This document shows, piece after piece, positions 49,545 to 57,905 of a DNA stretch of 64,000 bases. Source of the DNA: CAZYQW01 sp964649825 (GTDB taxonomy: Bacteria > Planctomycetota > B15-G4 > JADJEK01). Numbering within the stretch: the first letter of the stretch is position 1; each line of letters opens with the position of its first letter. Under the pieces are notes generated by a model. That model did no database searches. It was not told the origin of the DNA and saw only the letters and a list, made by a program, of their open reading frames with translations. The stretch spans positions 124,001 to 188,000 of the forward strand of contig CAZYQW010000108.1 in assembly GCA_964649825.1 (NCBI GenBank). The letters are read 5' to 3'. Made by a program: the position numbers and the translations under genes.

Positions 49545-50723
49545 ATGCGACGCTTCGTTCCCGTGTACTTCGTGACGCTCCTCGCGGCGGCGACCACCGC
49601 GTCCGCGCAGCTCGAGCTCACGCTCGTGTCCCTCACCGACGTGGGCCCGTTGACGCTCGCCGGCATGGGCGGCGCCGACTTCGACGACGCGACGGGGCGG
49701 CTCTGGATCTCGGATGGGTGCGGGCCGGGATGCCCGACGGCGGGGACCAACCGTGTGTACCAGATCGACCCGATCACGGGCCTCGTCCATTCGTTCTTCG
49801 ACGCGGCCGTCGTGCCCGGGCTCGACGTCGGTGCCGACGCGGTCGCGCGCCATCCGGCCACCGGGGACCTCTTCATCTTCTCGCCGTACATCGAGGACGA
49901 AGGCGGACGGGTGAGTCCGAACGGTGTCCTCGTGAAGGACTTCGGCCACTCGTACCAGGCGCCGGCGGCGGCGTGCTCGCCCGCGGGCGATCTCTACGTG
50001 GTGGCGGACACCAACGCCGGCGGCGACGGACGGCTCCACAAGATCGATGCGAGCACGGGAGCGGTGTCGTCGTCGACGACGCTCGCCGGCCCGACGATGC
50101 GCGTGGCGTCGATGGACCTCGATCCGTCGACCGGCAACTTGTTCGTGTTCGACGACCTTACGGACGATCTCGTCGAGATCGACGTCGCGACAGGTGCACG
50201 GCTGAGTCAAACCGACCTCTCCGCCCTCGGGATCACGCCGGCGATGCACTTCGCGACCGCCTTCGCGTTCAACGCGGACGGATCCCGGATCTACTTCGGC
50301 AAGGGGACCGCGGCCGACGCCCACGTGCTGCGCGTGTTCGATCGCACGATCAGCGCCTGGTCCGACGTAGGGTGCGAACTCGCCGGCGTGAGCGGAGCGC
50401 CCGTCCTCGCGGGCAGCGGCTCGCTGGCGGTGGGCACGCAGAACAGCATCGATCTCTCGAACGCCGCGCCGAACGCGTTCGCGGTCCTGTTCGCGTCGCT
50501 GTCCAGCACGCCGGCGCCGTTCTTCGGAGGGACGTTGAAGCCGTTCCCGCCGGTCGTCACGCTCTCGCTCGGGACGGGCCCGGCCGGCGTGGTCGCCCTG
50601 CCGTTCGTCATGCCGGCCGGCGTCCCCGGCGGAGTGAACCTGTACGTCCAGTACGGGATCCAGGACGCGGCGGCGATCCAGGGCGTCGCGCTCTCGAACG
50701 CGGTGGTCGGGATCGCTCCGTAG
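49545..50723 (+). CDS. Secreted beta-propeller protein with type II C-terminal module
   Basis: A 392-residue exported protein: signal peptide (to about 21, ASAQ), an NHL/SMP-30-like beta-propeller (RLWISDGCGPGCPT, VYQIDPITGLVHSF, ATGDLFIFSPY, LYVVADTNAGGDGRLHKID), and at residues 290-392 a 103-residue module beginning GSGSLAVG, with FFGGTLKPFPP and ending VALSNAVVGIAP. The same module ends the spondin protein at 60838-61881. GGAGGAGG lies just before ATG 49545. Confidence 0.82.
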   Translation: MRRFVPVYFVTLLAAATTASAQLELTLVSLTDVGPLTLAGMGGADFDDATGRLWISDGCGPGCPTAGTNRVYQIDPITGLVHSFFDAAVVPGLDVGADAVARHPATGDLFIFSPYIEDEGGRVSPNGVLVKDFGHSYQAPAAACSPAGDLYVVADTNAGGDGRLHKIDASTGAVSSSTTLAGPTMRVASMDLDPSTGNLFVFDDLTDDLVEIDVATGARLSQTDLSALGITPAMHFATAFAFNADGSRIYFGKGTAADAHVLRVFDRTISAWSDVGCELAGVSGAPVLAGSGSLAVGTQNSIDLSNAAPNAFAVLFASLSSTPAPFFGGTLKPFPPVVTLSLGTGPAGVVALPFVMPAGVPGGVNLYVQYGIQDAAAIQGVALSNAVVGIAP

Positions 50724-50726
50724 GCG

Positions 50727-51110
50727 TCAAGACCGCGGCGAGATCACCCAGGTCCCGTGCGCGGTCGCGACGATGGTGCCGTCGTCGCGGGTGCACTCGC
50801 CGCGGAGGAACGCGACGCGCCGGCCGCGCCGCACGACCTCGGCGGTCGCGGTCAGCGTCCCTTTCGCCTCGGACAGGAACTGGACGGAGAGCTGCACGGT
50901 CGAGCATGTGTGAACGGCGTCGAGCGTGCGCGCGCAGGTCCGTCCCATCGCCCCGTCGAGAAGCAAGGTCGGCACCGCGCCGTGCACGATGCCGACCTCG
51001 TTCAAGAACGACGAGTCCACCGTCAACGTCAGGCGGACCGAGCCGTCGGCCCGGTCCTCCGTCACGACGCCGAGCTTCTCGTTGATCGGGGACTCGTTCA
51101 TCCAGTCCAT
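50727..51110 (-). CDS. PaaI-type hotdog-fold thioesterase
   Basis: A small acyl-CoA thioesterase of about 127 residues. NEVGIVHGAVPTLLLDGAMG is the hotdog/PaaI active-site helix; HTCSTVQLSVQFLSEAKG and GECTRDDGTIVATAHGTW complete the fold. Substrate unknown. ATG 51110 is chosen (MDWMNESPINEKLG is the usual N terminus); the frame is open further upstream without a recognisable start. Divergent from the arsR operon. Confidence 0.82.
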   Translation of the reverse strand: MDWMNESPINEKLGVVTEDRADGSVRLTLTVDSSFLNEVGIVHGAVPTLLLDGAMGRTCARTLDAVHTCSTVQLSVQFLSEAKGTLTATAEVVRRGRRVAFLRGECTRDDGTIVATAHGTWVISPRS

Positions 51111-51320
51111 CCACTTGATCCACTGGATCTGGGCTCGCTCTTGTTCCGACTCGCTCGGCGCGCGGATCGTATCGTGCCGGAACGGAGCGCGGCGTCGAAT
51201 CCCCGCCCGCGGCTCGGCTCCGAGGGACGGAACAAGCGGGCCAAGCCGTTCGTCTGCACCGGACGCGCCCGAGGAGCGAACAGGAATGCCCGCGGCAGAC
51301 AAGCGCGACCACGAAAACAA

Positions 51321-51368
51321 AATATTCCTTGACGAGAATATTCAAGATCTGGCATATTCCCGGTCGTG
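51321..51368 (+). promoter_or_regulatory. arsR promoter/operator: TTGACG box with three ATATTC sites at 16-bp spacing
   Basis: AATATTC at 51321-51327, AATATTC at 51337-51343 and CATATTC at 51353-51359 are exactly 16 bp apart; the first also forms an inverted repeat with GAATATT (51336-51342). TTGACG (51329-51334) is a good -35 and CATATT (51353-51358) a possible -10 with 18-bp spacing. The GTG of the regulator (51366) begins only 7 nt after it, so the transcript would be leaderless or nearly so. Autorepression by the regulator is the natural reading. Confidence 0.6.
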
Positions 51369-51698
51369 ATCGCAACGCTTCGCGCCCTGGCCGAGCCGAA
51401 CCGCCTGCGGATCGTGGACCTCCTCCGTGGGGGCCCCCGACCCGTGGGGGCGATCGCCGGCGAGCTCCGTCTTCGTCAGCCGCAGGTGTCGAAGCACCTG
51501 CATGTTCTGGAGGAAGCGGGTCTCGTCGCCGCCCGGCCGGATGCGCAGCGCCGGATCTATGCGCTTCGGCCGGAGCCGCTTCGAGAGCTCGATCAGTGGC
51601 TGGAGGACTACCGCCGTATCTGGGAAGGCAACTTCCAGCAGCTCGACGCGCTCCTCGAGGAGATGAAGGCATCCGATGAGAACGATCCGCCGAAATAG
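51366..51698 (+). CDS. ArsR-family winged-helix transcriptional regulator
   Basis: A 110-residue regulator. LRALAEPNRLRIVDLLRGG, VGAIAGELRLRQPQVSKHLHVLEEAGLVAARPDAQRRIYAL is the ArsR winged helix with recognition helix about 37-48. The N-terminal CxC metal site is absent, so it is of the non-metal group paired with SRPBCC proteins. First gene of an operon with SRPBCC and AlkD-like genes. GTG start just after the promoter. Confidence 0.93.
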   Translation: MIATLRALAEPNRLRIVDLLRGGPRPVGAIAGELRLRQPQVSKHLHVLEEAGLVAARPDAQRRIYALRPEPLRELDQWLEDYRRIWEGNFQQLDALLEEMKASDENDPPK

Positions 51699-51719
51699 AC
51701 CTCCAACCGTGAGACTCCG

Positions 51720-52229
51720 ATGATGAACCCCGGATCCTTGAAGGTGACCACTCCGTCGGATCGCGAGATCGCGATGACCCGCGAATTCGACGCTCCCCGC
51801 CGCCTCGTCTTCGAAGCGCTGATCCAGCCCGACCTGATCCGGCGCTGGCTGACCGGACCGCCCGGCTGGTCGATGACCGTCTGCGAGTTCGATCCGACCG
51901 TCGGCGGCACCTATCGCTACGTCTGGCGCAAGGCGGACGGCACCGAGATGGGGATGGGCGGCGTCGTGCGCGAGGTGGTGCGGCCCGTACGCGTCGTCGT
52001 CACCGAGCAGTTCGACGAGGCGTGGTACGAGGGCGAGGCGCTGACGACGACACGTCTGGAGGAGCGCCGCGGTCGGACGACGCTGACGCTGGTCGTACAG
52101 TACGACTCGAAGGAAGTTCGCGACGCCGTCCTGCAGAGCCCGATGGAGGAAGGCGTCGGTTACAGCTACGCCCAGCTCGCCGAGCTTCTGGCGGGGATGA
52201 AGGACGCGGAGGGCGACGCGCCAGCATGA
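51720..52229 (+). CDS. SRPBCC / AHSA1-domain protein
   Basis: A 169-residue START-like protein. IAMTREFDAPRRLVFEALIQPDLIRRWLTGPPGW and the C-terminal YSYAQLAELL are typical of AHSA1/CalC-like proteins commonly paired with ArsR regulators. Binds a hydrophobic ligand in known relatives. A tandem ATG at 51720/51723 leaves the start uncertain by one residue. The stop overlaps the next ATG (ATGA). Confidence 0.9.
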   Translation: MMNPGSLKVTTPSDREIAMTREFDAPRRLVFEALIQPDLIRRWLTGPPGWSMTVCEFDPTVGGTYRYVWRKADGTEMGMGGVVREVVRPVRVVVTEQFDEAWYEGEALTTTRLEERRGRTTLTLVVQYDSKEVRDAVLQSPMEEGVGYSYAQLAELLAGMKDAEGDAPA

Positions 52230-52951
52230 GCAAGTCTGGGAAGGCCGCACGCCAGCCGATGCCGCCGACGTCCGCCGGCGAGGCCCTCGAGTGGCTCGGG
52301 CGACACGGCGATCGCCGCACGATCGACGGGATGGCCCGCTACGGGATCCCGTCCGATCGCGCGTTCGGCGTGACCGTCGGGGCGACGAAGTCGTACGCGA
52401 AGGCGATCGGTCGGAACCACGTCCTCGCCCAGGAGCTCTGGGCGAGCGGCTGGTACGAGGCCCGCCTGCTCGCGTCGTTCGTGGACGACCCGCGGCAGGT
52501 GACGACCCGGCAGATGGACCAGTGGGCCGCGGACTTCGACAACTGGGCGGTCTGCGACACCGTCTGCTTCCACCTGTTCGACCGGACGCCGCACGCGTGG
52601 AAGAAGGCTCGGCAGTGGGTGAAGGCGCGTCCCGAGTTCGTGAAGCGCGCGGGCCTCGCGCTCTTCTGGAGCTTGACGGTGCACGACAAGGCCGCGCCGA
52701 ACGAAGAGTTTCTCGCCGTGCTGCCGCTCATCGAGGCGGCGGCCGACGATGGGCGGGACCTGGTCAGGAAGGGCGCCAGCATGGCCCTCCGCGCGATCGG
52801 GAAGCGCAACGCGGCGCTGCACGCCGGGGCCGTCGAGGTGGCGCAGCGCCTGGCGGACTCGCGGCGGGACGCGGCCCGCTGGGTCGGAAAGGTGGCGTTG
52901 AAGGAGTTGGCGAGCGCCGCGGTGCGAGCGCGAGTGGCTCGCTCACGCTGA
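52226..52951 (+). CDS. AlkD-like DNA alkylation repair protein
   Basis: A 241-residue HEAT-like repeat protein. DFDNWAVCDTVCFHLF (about 104-118) matches the AlkD signature, in which the Asp after Trp-x-x-Cys (Asp111) is the catalytic residue of Bacillus AlkD; WVKARPEFVKRAGLALFWSL follows. AlkD excises alkylated bases such as 3-methyladenine and 7-methylguanine. Coupled by ATGA to the SRPBCC gene, third in the arsR operon. Confidence 0.88.
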   Translation: MSKSGKAARQPMPPTSAGEALEWLGRHGDRRTIDGMARYGIPSDRAFGVTVGATKSYAKAIGRNHVLAQELWASGWYEARLLASFVDDPRQVTTRQMDQWAADFDNWAVCDTVCFHLFDRTPHAWKKARQWVKARPEFVKRAGLALFWSLTVHDKAAPNEEFLAVLPLIEAAADDGRDLVRKGASMALRAIGKRNAALHAGAVEVAQRLADSRRDAARWVGKVALKELASAAVRARVARSR

Positions 52952-53104
52952 ATCGAGTCTCGTCCGCGTCCCGGCGGCGCCGACGCGATCGCGTTCGCCG
53001 GCAAGAATCCCGTCCAGGCGTGGGTTGGCGCGCCGGTGTCACGGAGCGGTTCCTTGGCGCGGCGCAGCGCGTCCGCCGGGGACGCCCCGCCGACGAGAAG
53101 CCGG

Positions 53105-54085
53105 CTACCGGACGAGCAGCACCTTGCAGTTGCCGCATCGCACCTGCCCGCCGAGCGCCGACGAGGGGAACCCGTTCGTCTGCCGGCAGAATGGACACCG
53201 CACGCGGACCGAGCCGTTCTCGAGCCGGTGCTTCGTTTGCCGGCAGCGTGGACACGAGAGTACGTGGGGAGGACTGAACGTGCGACAGTGCTCGCAGACG
53301 TCGAGGCGCGGCGTCACGCGCGTCGTGCCGTCCACGATGCGCTCGTACGCCTCTTGGATCGACTTGAACTTCTCCTCGGCCACCGAGATGAACTCGTCGC
53401 CGAGGTGCTGGAACCGGTCGGGGTGGTAGCTCTTCACGGCGTCGCGGTACCTTGCCTTCACCGTGTCGAGGTCCGCTCGCGGGTCGACGCCGAGCGTGCG
53501 GTAGTCGTCGCCTTCGCCGCCGCCGCCGTCCTCTCCATCGGTGACGAAGTGGGCGCGGACGGCGGAGAAGTCGGCGCGAGAGAGGCCGAGCGTTTCCGCG
53601 ACCTCTCGCAGCGCCACGAGCTCGGCCGGCGCCAGGACGCGGTCGGCGAGCGCGACGCGGAACAGGACGAACAGGACGTGCACGCGATCGGCCGGGTCGA
53701 GCGCGGGCAGGGCGCACGCGGCCTCCTTGGGCGGGATCGAACCGGCGTCGATCGCGGAGTCGATCAGGCGGTCGAACACGGGCAGATGCTGGGCCGAGAG
53801 GCCCGCGTCGCGCTGGAAGTAGGATCGGATCGCGTCGCGCTCCTGGGTCTCGAGCGGTCCGTCCGCCTCTGCGATCGACACGGCGAGACCGACGAGCGCG
53901 CGGGCCCGCTCCACCGCGGTCCGCGGCGAGGCGACCCGCGATGGGGCGGAGAGCTGTCGCTGCAGCAGATGCCCGAGCAGAGCTCCGACGAGCGCGCCGG
54001 GAATCCGCGCGAGCGCGAAGCCGAGCGCGGCGCCGAGGATCGCACCGAGCGCGCCGTCCTTGCCGGCGCCGCGCGCAAGGCTCAC
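53105..54085 (-). CDS. TerB-DnaJ fusion with C-terminal zinc ribbons (DjlA-like)
   Basis: A 326-residue protein: N-terminal hydrophobic Gly/Ala-rich stretch (about 10-42, likely membrane insertion), TerB/DjlA-like helical domain (about 60-180, DADGPLETQERDAIRSYF), J domain (about 193-250, DYRTLGVDPRADLDTVKARYRD, HPD at 221-223), and four CxxC pairs (264/267, 278/281, 297/300, 317/320), likely two zinc ribbons. J domains recruit Hsp70. GTG 54085 overlaps the upstream stop (GTGA). Last gene of a four-gene coupled operon. Confidence 0.9.
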   Translation of the reverse strand: MSLARGAGKDGALGAILGAALGFALARIPGALVGALLGHLLQRQLSAPSRVASPRTAVERARALVGLAVSIAEADGPLETQERDAIRSYFQRDAGLSAQHLPVFDRLIDSAIDAGSIPPKEAACALPALDPADRVHVLFVLFRVALADRVLAPAELVALREVAETLGLSRADFSAVRAHFVTDGEDGGGGEGDDYRTLGVDPRADLDTVKARYRDAVKSYHPDRFQHLGDEFISVAEEKFKSIQEAYERIVDGTTRVTPRLDVCEHCRTFSPPHVLSCPRCRQTKHRLENGSVRVRCPFCRQTNGFPSSALGGQVRCGNCKVLLVR

Positions 54086-55704
54086 CGCGCGGGGCTCGAC
54101 AGAGCGAACGCGCGTCCGTCGACCGTCTCGGGAACCGGGACGCCGAGGTAGCTCGCGATCGTCGGCGCGAGATCGACCGTCGCGAAGCGATCGCCCCGCA
54201 CCTCCGCGCGCCCGAACCCCAGGAACACCATCGGCACGCGCTGGTCGTACTCGAACTGGGTCGCGTGGTTGGCTTTCACGTAGGGGGCCACGTCGAGGTA
54301 GTCCATGGAATAATGCCGGCGGAACGCGAGCATCACGTCGCCGCCGCGCGTGGAGTGGAACGAGTGGCGAAGCGGCGCGGGAATGGTGGGGTCGCCGGCC
54401 TCGAGCCGGTAGCGCGGGTACGCGGCTTCGATGCCGCGCACGCGGGTCACCGCGCTGACCACCACGTCCTGCACCAGATGGGGGTCGGCGCGGTGCCGGG
54501 CGATCGCGAGCGGATCGATGTAGACGTCCGGCAGAGACGCGAGCGCCCAATCGTCCGCGCCGAAACGATCGTCGAGCTCGGCGTCGACCGCGTCGAGGAT
54601 CGACTTCACCCGCACGCGGCCGGCGTCGATGCCGCGTGCGATCAGGCTCTCGGCGATCGGGCCGACGCCGTGATCGGAGGTGAGCACGAAGTGCGCCCGG
54701 CCGCCGCTCGCGGCCTCGCACGTCGCGAGGAACTCCCCGAGCGCGCCGTCGAGCCACGCGTAGTAGTCGGCCTGCTCGCGCGACTCGGGACCGTACGCGT
54801 GGCCGACGTAGTCGGCCGACGAGAAGCTGATCGCGAGCAGGTCGGTGACGTCGTCGGCGCCGAGCGAGCACGCCTCGATCGCGGCGGCCGCCACCCCGAG
54901 GACGCGCTCGTCCGAGAACGGCGTGAAGACGAGGTCCCTCACCGCGCGGATCTCGTGGGGAAACGACGCATCGTTCGCGTCGGCGAGCCCGAACCGGCCC
55001 TCGTAGCGGGCGGCGTCGATCGTGCACTCGACGCGATCGAACTCCGCGTCGGTCAGACGCGGCTCCCAGCGTTTGCCGACCCACTCGGAAGGCGGCGAGG
55101 CGTCGTTGAACCGGCGCACGAACTCCGGCATTTCCTTCGCGTAGTAGCGTGACGTCGTGAACGTCGCGGTCGACGAGTCGACGTAGACGCACACGTCGGC
55201 GTGCTTGCCGCCGAGTGCGGTCGCGGAGCGCGACTTGTACGCGATCGCCACGACCCGGGTCCGATCGTTTGCCTCCTTCATCCAGTCGCCGAGCGCCGTC
55301 GCGAGCATGTCGTTCGGAGACCCGCCCGGCTTGCCCGTCACGACGTCCGGTGTGTCCGGGTCGATCGAGACGCGCTTGAACGTGCCGGGCACGGAGCCGG
55401 GAATCTCGTTCGCCACGATCCCGTGCCGCGACGGGTGCGTGCCGGTCGCGATCGTGGCGTGGCCGGGGCCGGTCGACGTCACGCCGTGGACGTGGCGCGC
55501 GTCGTTGAACCGGAGCCCCTCCGTGCAGAAGCGGCGGAGGCCGGCGCGGAAGATCGGCGCGAAGCGATCGAGGTAGTCGGCGCGCATCTGATCGACGACG
55601 AGCAGCACGACGAGTCGGGGTCGCTCGGAGGGTCCGGACGGGGCGGGGCCCTCGATCGAGGTCGGCGCGGCGAACGCGCCCGCGAGCAGTGCGGCGAGGA
55701 TCAT
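54082..55704 (-). CDS. Exported alkaline phosphatase/phosphodiesterase (PafA/NPP-like)
   Basis: A 540-residue alkaline-phosphatase-superfamily hydrolase. A signal peptide (1-13, MILAALLAGAFAA) precedes VVLLVVDQMRADYL (metal-binding Asp38); STGPGHATIATG supplies Thr78 as nucleophile, as in PafA and nucleotide pyrophosphatases; SDHGVGP and the late His complete the bimetal site. Probably releases phosphate from organic esters in the periplasm. ATG 55704 overlaps the M1 peptidase stop (ATGA), GTGA links it to the DnaJ-like gene. Confidence 0.88.
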   Translation of the reverse strand: MILAALLAGAFAAPTSIEGPAPSGPSERPRLVVLLVVDQMRADYLDRFAPIFRAGLRRFCTEGLRFNDARHVHGVTSTGPGHATIATGTHPSRHGIVANEIPGSVPGTFKRVSIDPDTPDVVTGKPGGSPNDMLATALGDWMKEANDRTRVVAIAYKSRSATALGGKHADVCVYVDSSTATFTTSRYYAKEMPEFVRRFNDASPPSEWVGKRWEPRLTDAEFDRVECTIDAARYEGRFGLADANDASFPHEIRAVRDLVFTPFSDERVLGVAAAAIEACSLGADDVTDLLAISFSSADYVGHAYGPESREQADYYAWLDGALGEFLATCEAASGGRAHFVLTSDHGVGPIAESLIARGIDAGRVRVKSILDAVDAELDDRFGADDWALASLPDVYIDPLAIARHRADPHLVQDVVVSAVTRVRGIEAAYPRYRLEAGDPTIPAPLRHSFHSTRGGDVMLAFRRHYSMDYLDVAPYVKANHATQFEYDQRVPMVFLGFGRAEVRGDRFATVDLAPTIASYLGVPVPETVDGRAFALSSPAR

Positions 55705-57905
55705 GAGAACCACGCGACTCCGGAGAGCCAACCCTGGACCCAGAACTGATAGAAGGACGCGAAGGTCCGCCCCGCGGCCCGATCGGGAGAAACGAGCCGA
55801 CCATTGTTGGTGACGTCCAGGTCGAGCGCGATCGTTCGATCGGGATCGACGACCGCCTCGACGAGGCGCGCCGCGCGCGGGTCCGGTCGGATGATGTACC
55901 AGGGCTTCCGTTCGTCGAGCACGACCTCCTCCGTCGAGCCGTCGTCGAAGCGAAGGCGGACGGTGGCCGGCAGCCAGAGGCGGCCGCGGTTGCGGACCAC
56001 CACCTCCGACGCGAAGAGCGGTGCCGGGGCCTCGGTCGCCTCGGCGGCGGTCTTTTCCGCGTCGAGCGTCCCCCGCTCGAACATCTTCGTCACCCGTGCG
56101 AAGAGCGACGGCTCCTCGTCCGGCGGCACGAACACGGCGGCGATCGGCGCGCCCGGCGCGGCCGGCAGCTCGAACCCGGCCGCCGGCTTCATCGGGAAGC
56201 TGCGCGCTTCCTCGACGGCGAAGTCGATCGTCTCGCTGCCGTAGATGCACTCGTGGAGGAAGTCATGGAAGGCGCCGCCGAGGACCTCGTCCGCGACCGC
56301 GATGAACTCCTCGGACGTGGGGTGGCGAAACGCGTACCGGCGCGTCCAGGTCCGCAGGAGCTCGCGCATGCGTTCCCAGCCGATCTGCCCCTCGAGCGTC
56401 CGCAGCATCAGGCACGGCTTCGAGTAGGCGATCGTGCGGTACGCGTTCTCGCCGCCGGCGCGGTACGCGTCCCACGACAGGGTCTTCAGCGGCGCGTCCG
56501 CCGCGAACGACTGGTACGAGTCCTTGCGGCCGAAGAACCGATCGTTGAACGAGCCGGCCTGTCGCAGGTCGGGGATCGAGAACCCGAAGAGCGTGTGGCG
56601 GTCCTCGTCGTACTCCGAGAAGAACGGGCCGCGCGGGTAGCCCGCGACCCGGCCGAGGACGAGCCCGGACTGGAGCGTGGGGCGGTAGACGCGCTCGGCG
56701 GCGGCGAGCGGCAGGCCCGGGGCGGAGGTCGTGCCGCGGTAGAACTCCTCCATGACCTTGTAGGTCACGTAGGTGGTGATCCCCTCGTCGAGCCACGCCT
56801 CCTCGAACTCGTTCGTCGCCACGAGCCCGTACCAATACTGGTGGCTGAACTCGTGGACCGTGACCCCCGCCGGGTCCTCCGAGCGCTCGCGGATCCACCC
56901 CAGGAACTCCGGCGTCCGCGAGCTGATGGTGAACAGCATCGGGTATTCCATCCCGCCGCCCGCGCCGTGCGGCTCGACGTCGATCACGACGCGCGGGTAC
57001 GGGTATGGGAAGAACCACTCCGCGTACCGATCGATCGTGAACTTGGTCACGTCGAGGATCAGGGACGCCTTCGTCTCGAGGAACGGCTGCGACAGGAGCA
57101 CGATCTCGACGCCGGATTCCGACTGCGCGCGATGGACGATGAAGTTCGGGCTCGCACACCACGCGAAGTCATGCACCGCCTTCGCGTCGTACGTGACCGT
57201 CTTCTTGCCGTTCTCGATGATCGGCTCGCCGCGGGGCACTCCGGTCGCGTCGACCACGTACGCTTCGGGCACCGTGATCGCCACCTCGTAGACGCCGAAG
57301 CTCGCGAAGAACTCGGATGGGTTTCGGAACGGCCAGTCGACGAAGCGGCCGTTCTCGTGCGCGCACAGCTTGGGGAACCACTGCATCGCGTTGACGTGCG
57401 ATCCGAACTTGCCCATGCGCGCCACGATGTGCGGGAGCTTGGTCTCGAACTCGATCGAGAAGAGCGTCGCCTCGCCCGGCGCGAGCGGTGAGGCGAGACG
57501 GACGCGCATCACCGTCTCATCGATCACGGCGCGGTCGTTCGCATCGCCCCCGAGCGCGTCCTTCACCGACGCGATCCGCATGTACCCGCCGTCCTCCGCT
57601 CCGCGCAGGAGGATCCTCCGCTCGCCGCGGACGTCCTGGATCCACTTCGTCTGGGTGTGCGCCCACGCGTTCGGATAGAGGTGGAACGGCACCACCTCGA
57701 CCGGCGCATCGGACAGGTTCCGGAACGTCACGTCGGCCTTCCCGACGAGCGTCATCCGCGCCGTGTCGAGTTCGACCGTGATCTTGTACTCGTTGTTGAA
57801 CGGACCCTCCGGCACCGTCGGAATCGGCTCCTCGCGTCCGAACGCGAACGCGGGAGAGCCGAGGACGAGAGCGAGGACGAAGCGGAGAACGCGTGCGAGC
57901 GTCAT
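55701..57905 (-). CDS. Exported M1-family metallopeptidase (aminopeptidase N-like)
   Basis: A 734-residue peptidase with a signal peptide (1-23). M1 hallmarks: GGGMEYP (317-323, the exopeptidase GAMEN equivalent) and HEFSH (351-355) with Glu374 (WLDEGI). HEFSHQYWYGLVATNEFEEAWLDEG is the whole zinc block. A C-terminal domain (about 600-734) is beta-rich. Start ATG 57905 shares its A with the TGA of the upstream membrane-protein gene (TGATG), so the two are coupled. It is the second gene of the four-gene operon. Confidence 0.93.
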   Translation of the reverse strand: MTLARVLRFVLALVLGSPAFAFGREEPIPTVPEGPFNNEYKITVELDTARMTLVGKADVTFRNLSDAPVEVVPFHLYPNAWAHTQTKWIQDVRGERRILLRGAEDGGYMRIASVKDALGGDANDRAVIDETVMRVRLASPLAPGEATLFSIEFETKLPHIVARMGKFGSHVNAMQWFPKLCAHENGRFVDWPFRNPSEFFASFGVYEVAITVPEAYVVDATGVPRGEPIIENGKKTVTYDAKAVHDFAWCASPNFIVHRAQSESGVEIVLLSQPFLETKASLILDVTKFTIDRYAEWFFPYPYPRVVIDVEPHGAGGGMEYPMLFTISSRTPEFLGWIRERSEDPAGVTVHEFSHQYWYGLVATNEFEEAWLDEGITTYVTYKVMEEFYRGTTSAPGLPLAAAERVYRPTLQSGLVLGRVAGYPRGPFFSEYDEDRHTLFGFSIPDLRQAGSFNDRFFGRKDSYQSFAADAPLKTLSWDAYRAGGENAYRTIAYSKPCLMLRTLEGQIGWERMRELLRTWTRRYAFRHPTSEEFIAVADEVLGGAFHDFLHECIYGSETIDFAVEEARSFPMKPAAGFELPAAPGAPIAAVFVPPDEEPSLFARVTKMFERGTLDAEKTAAEATEAPAPLFASEVVVRNRGRLWLPATVRLRFDDGSTEEVVLDERKPWYIIRPDPRAARLVEAVVDPDRTIALDLDVTNNGRLVSPDRAAGRTFASFYQFWVQGWLSGVAWFS

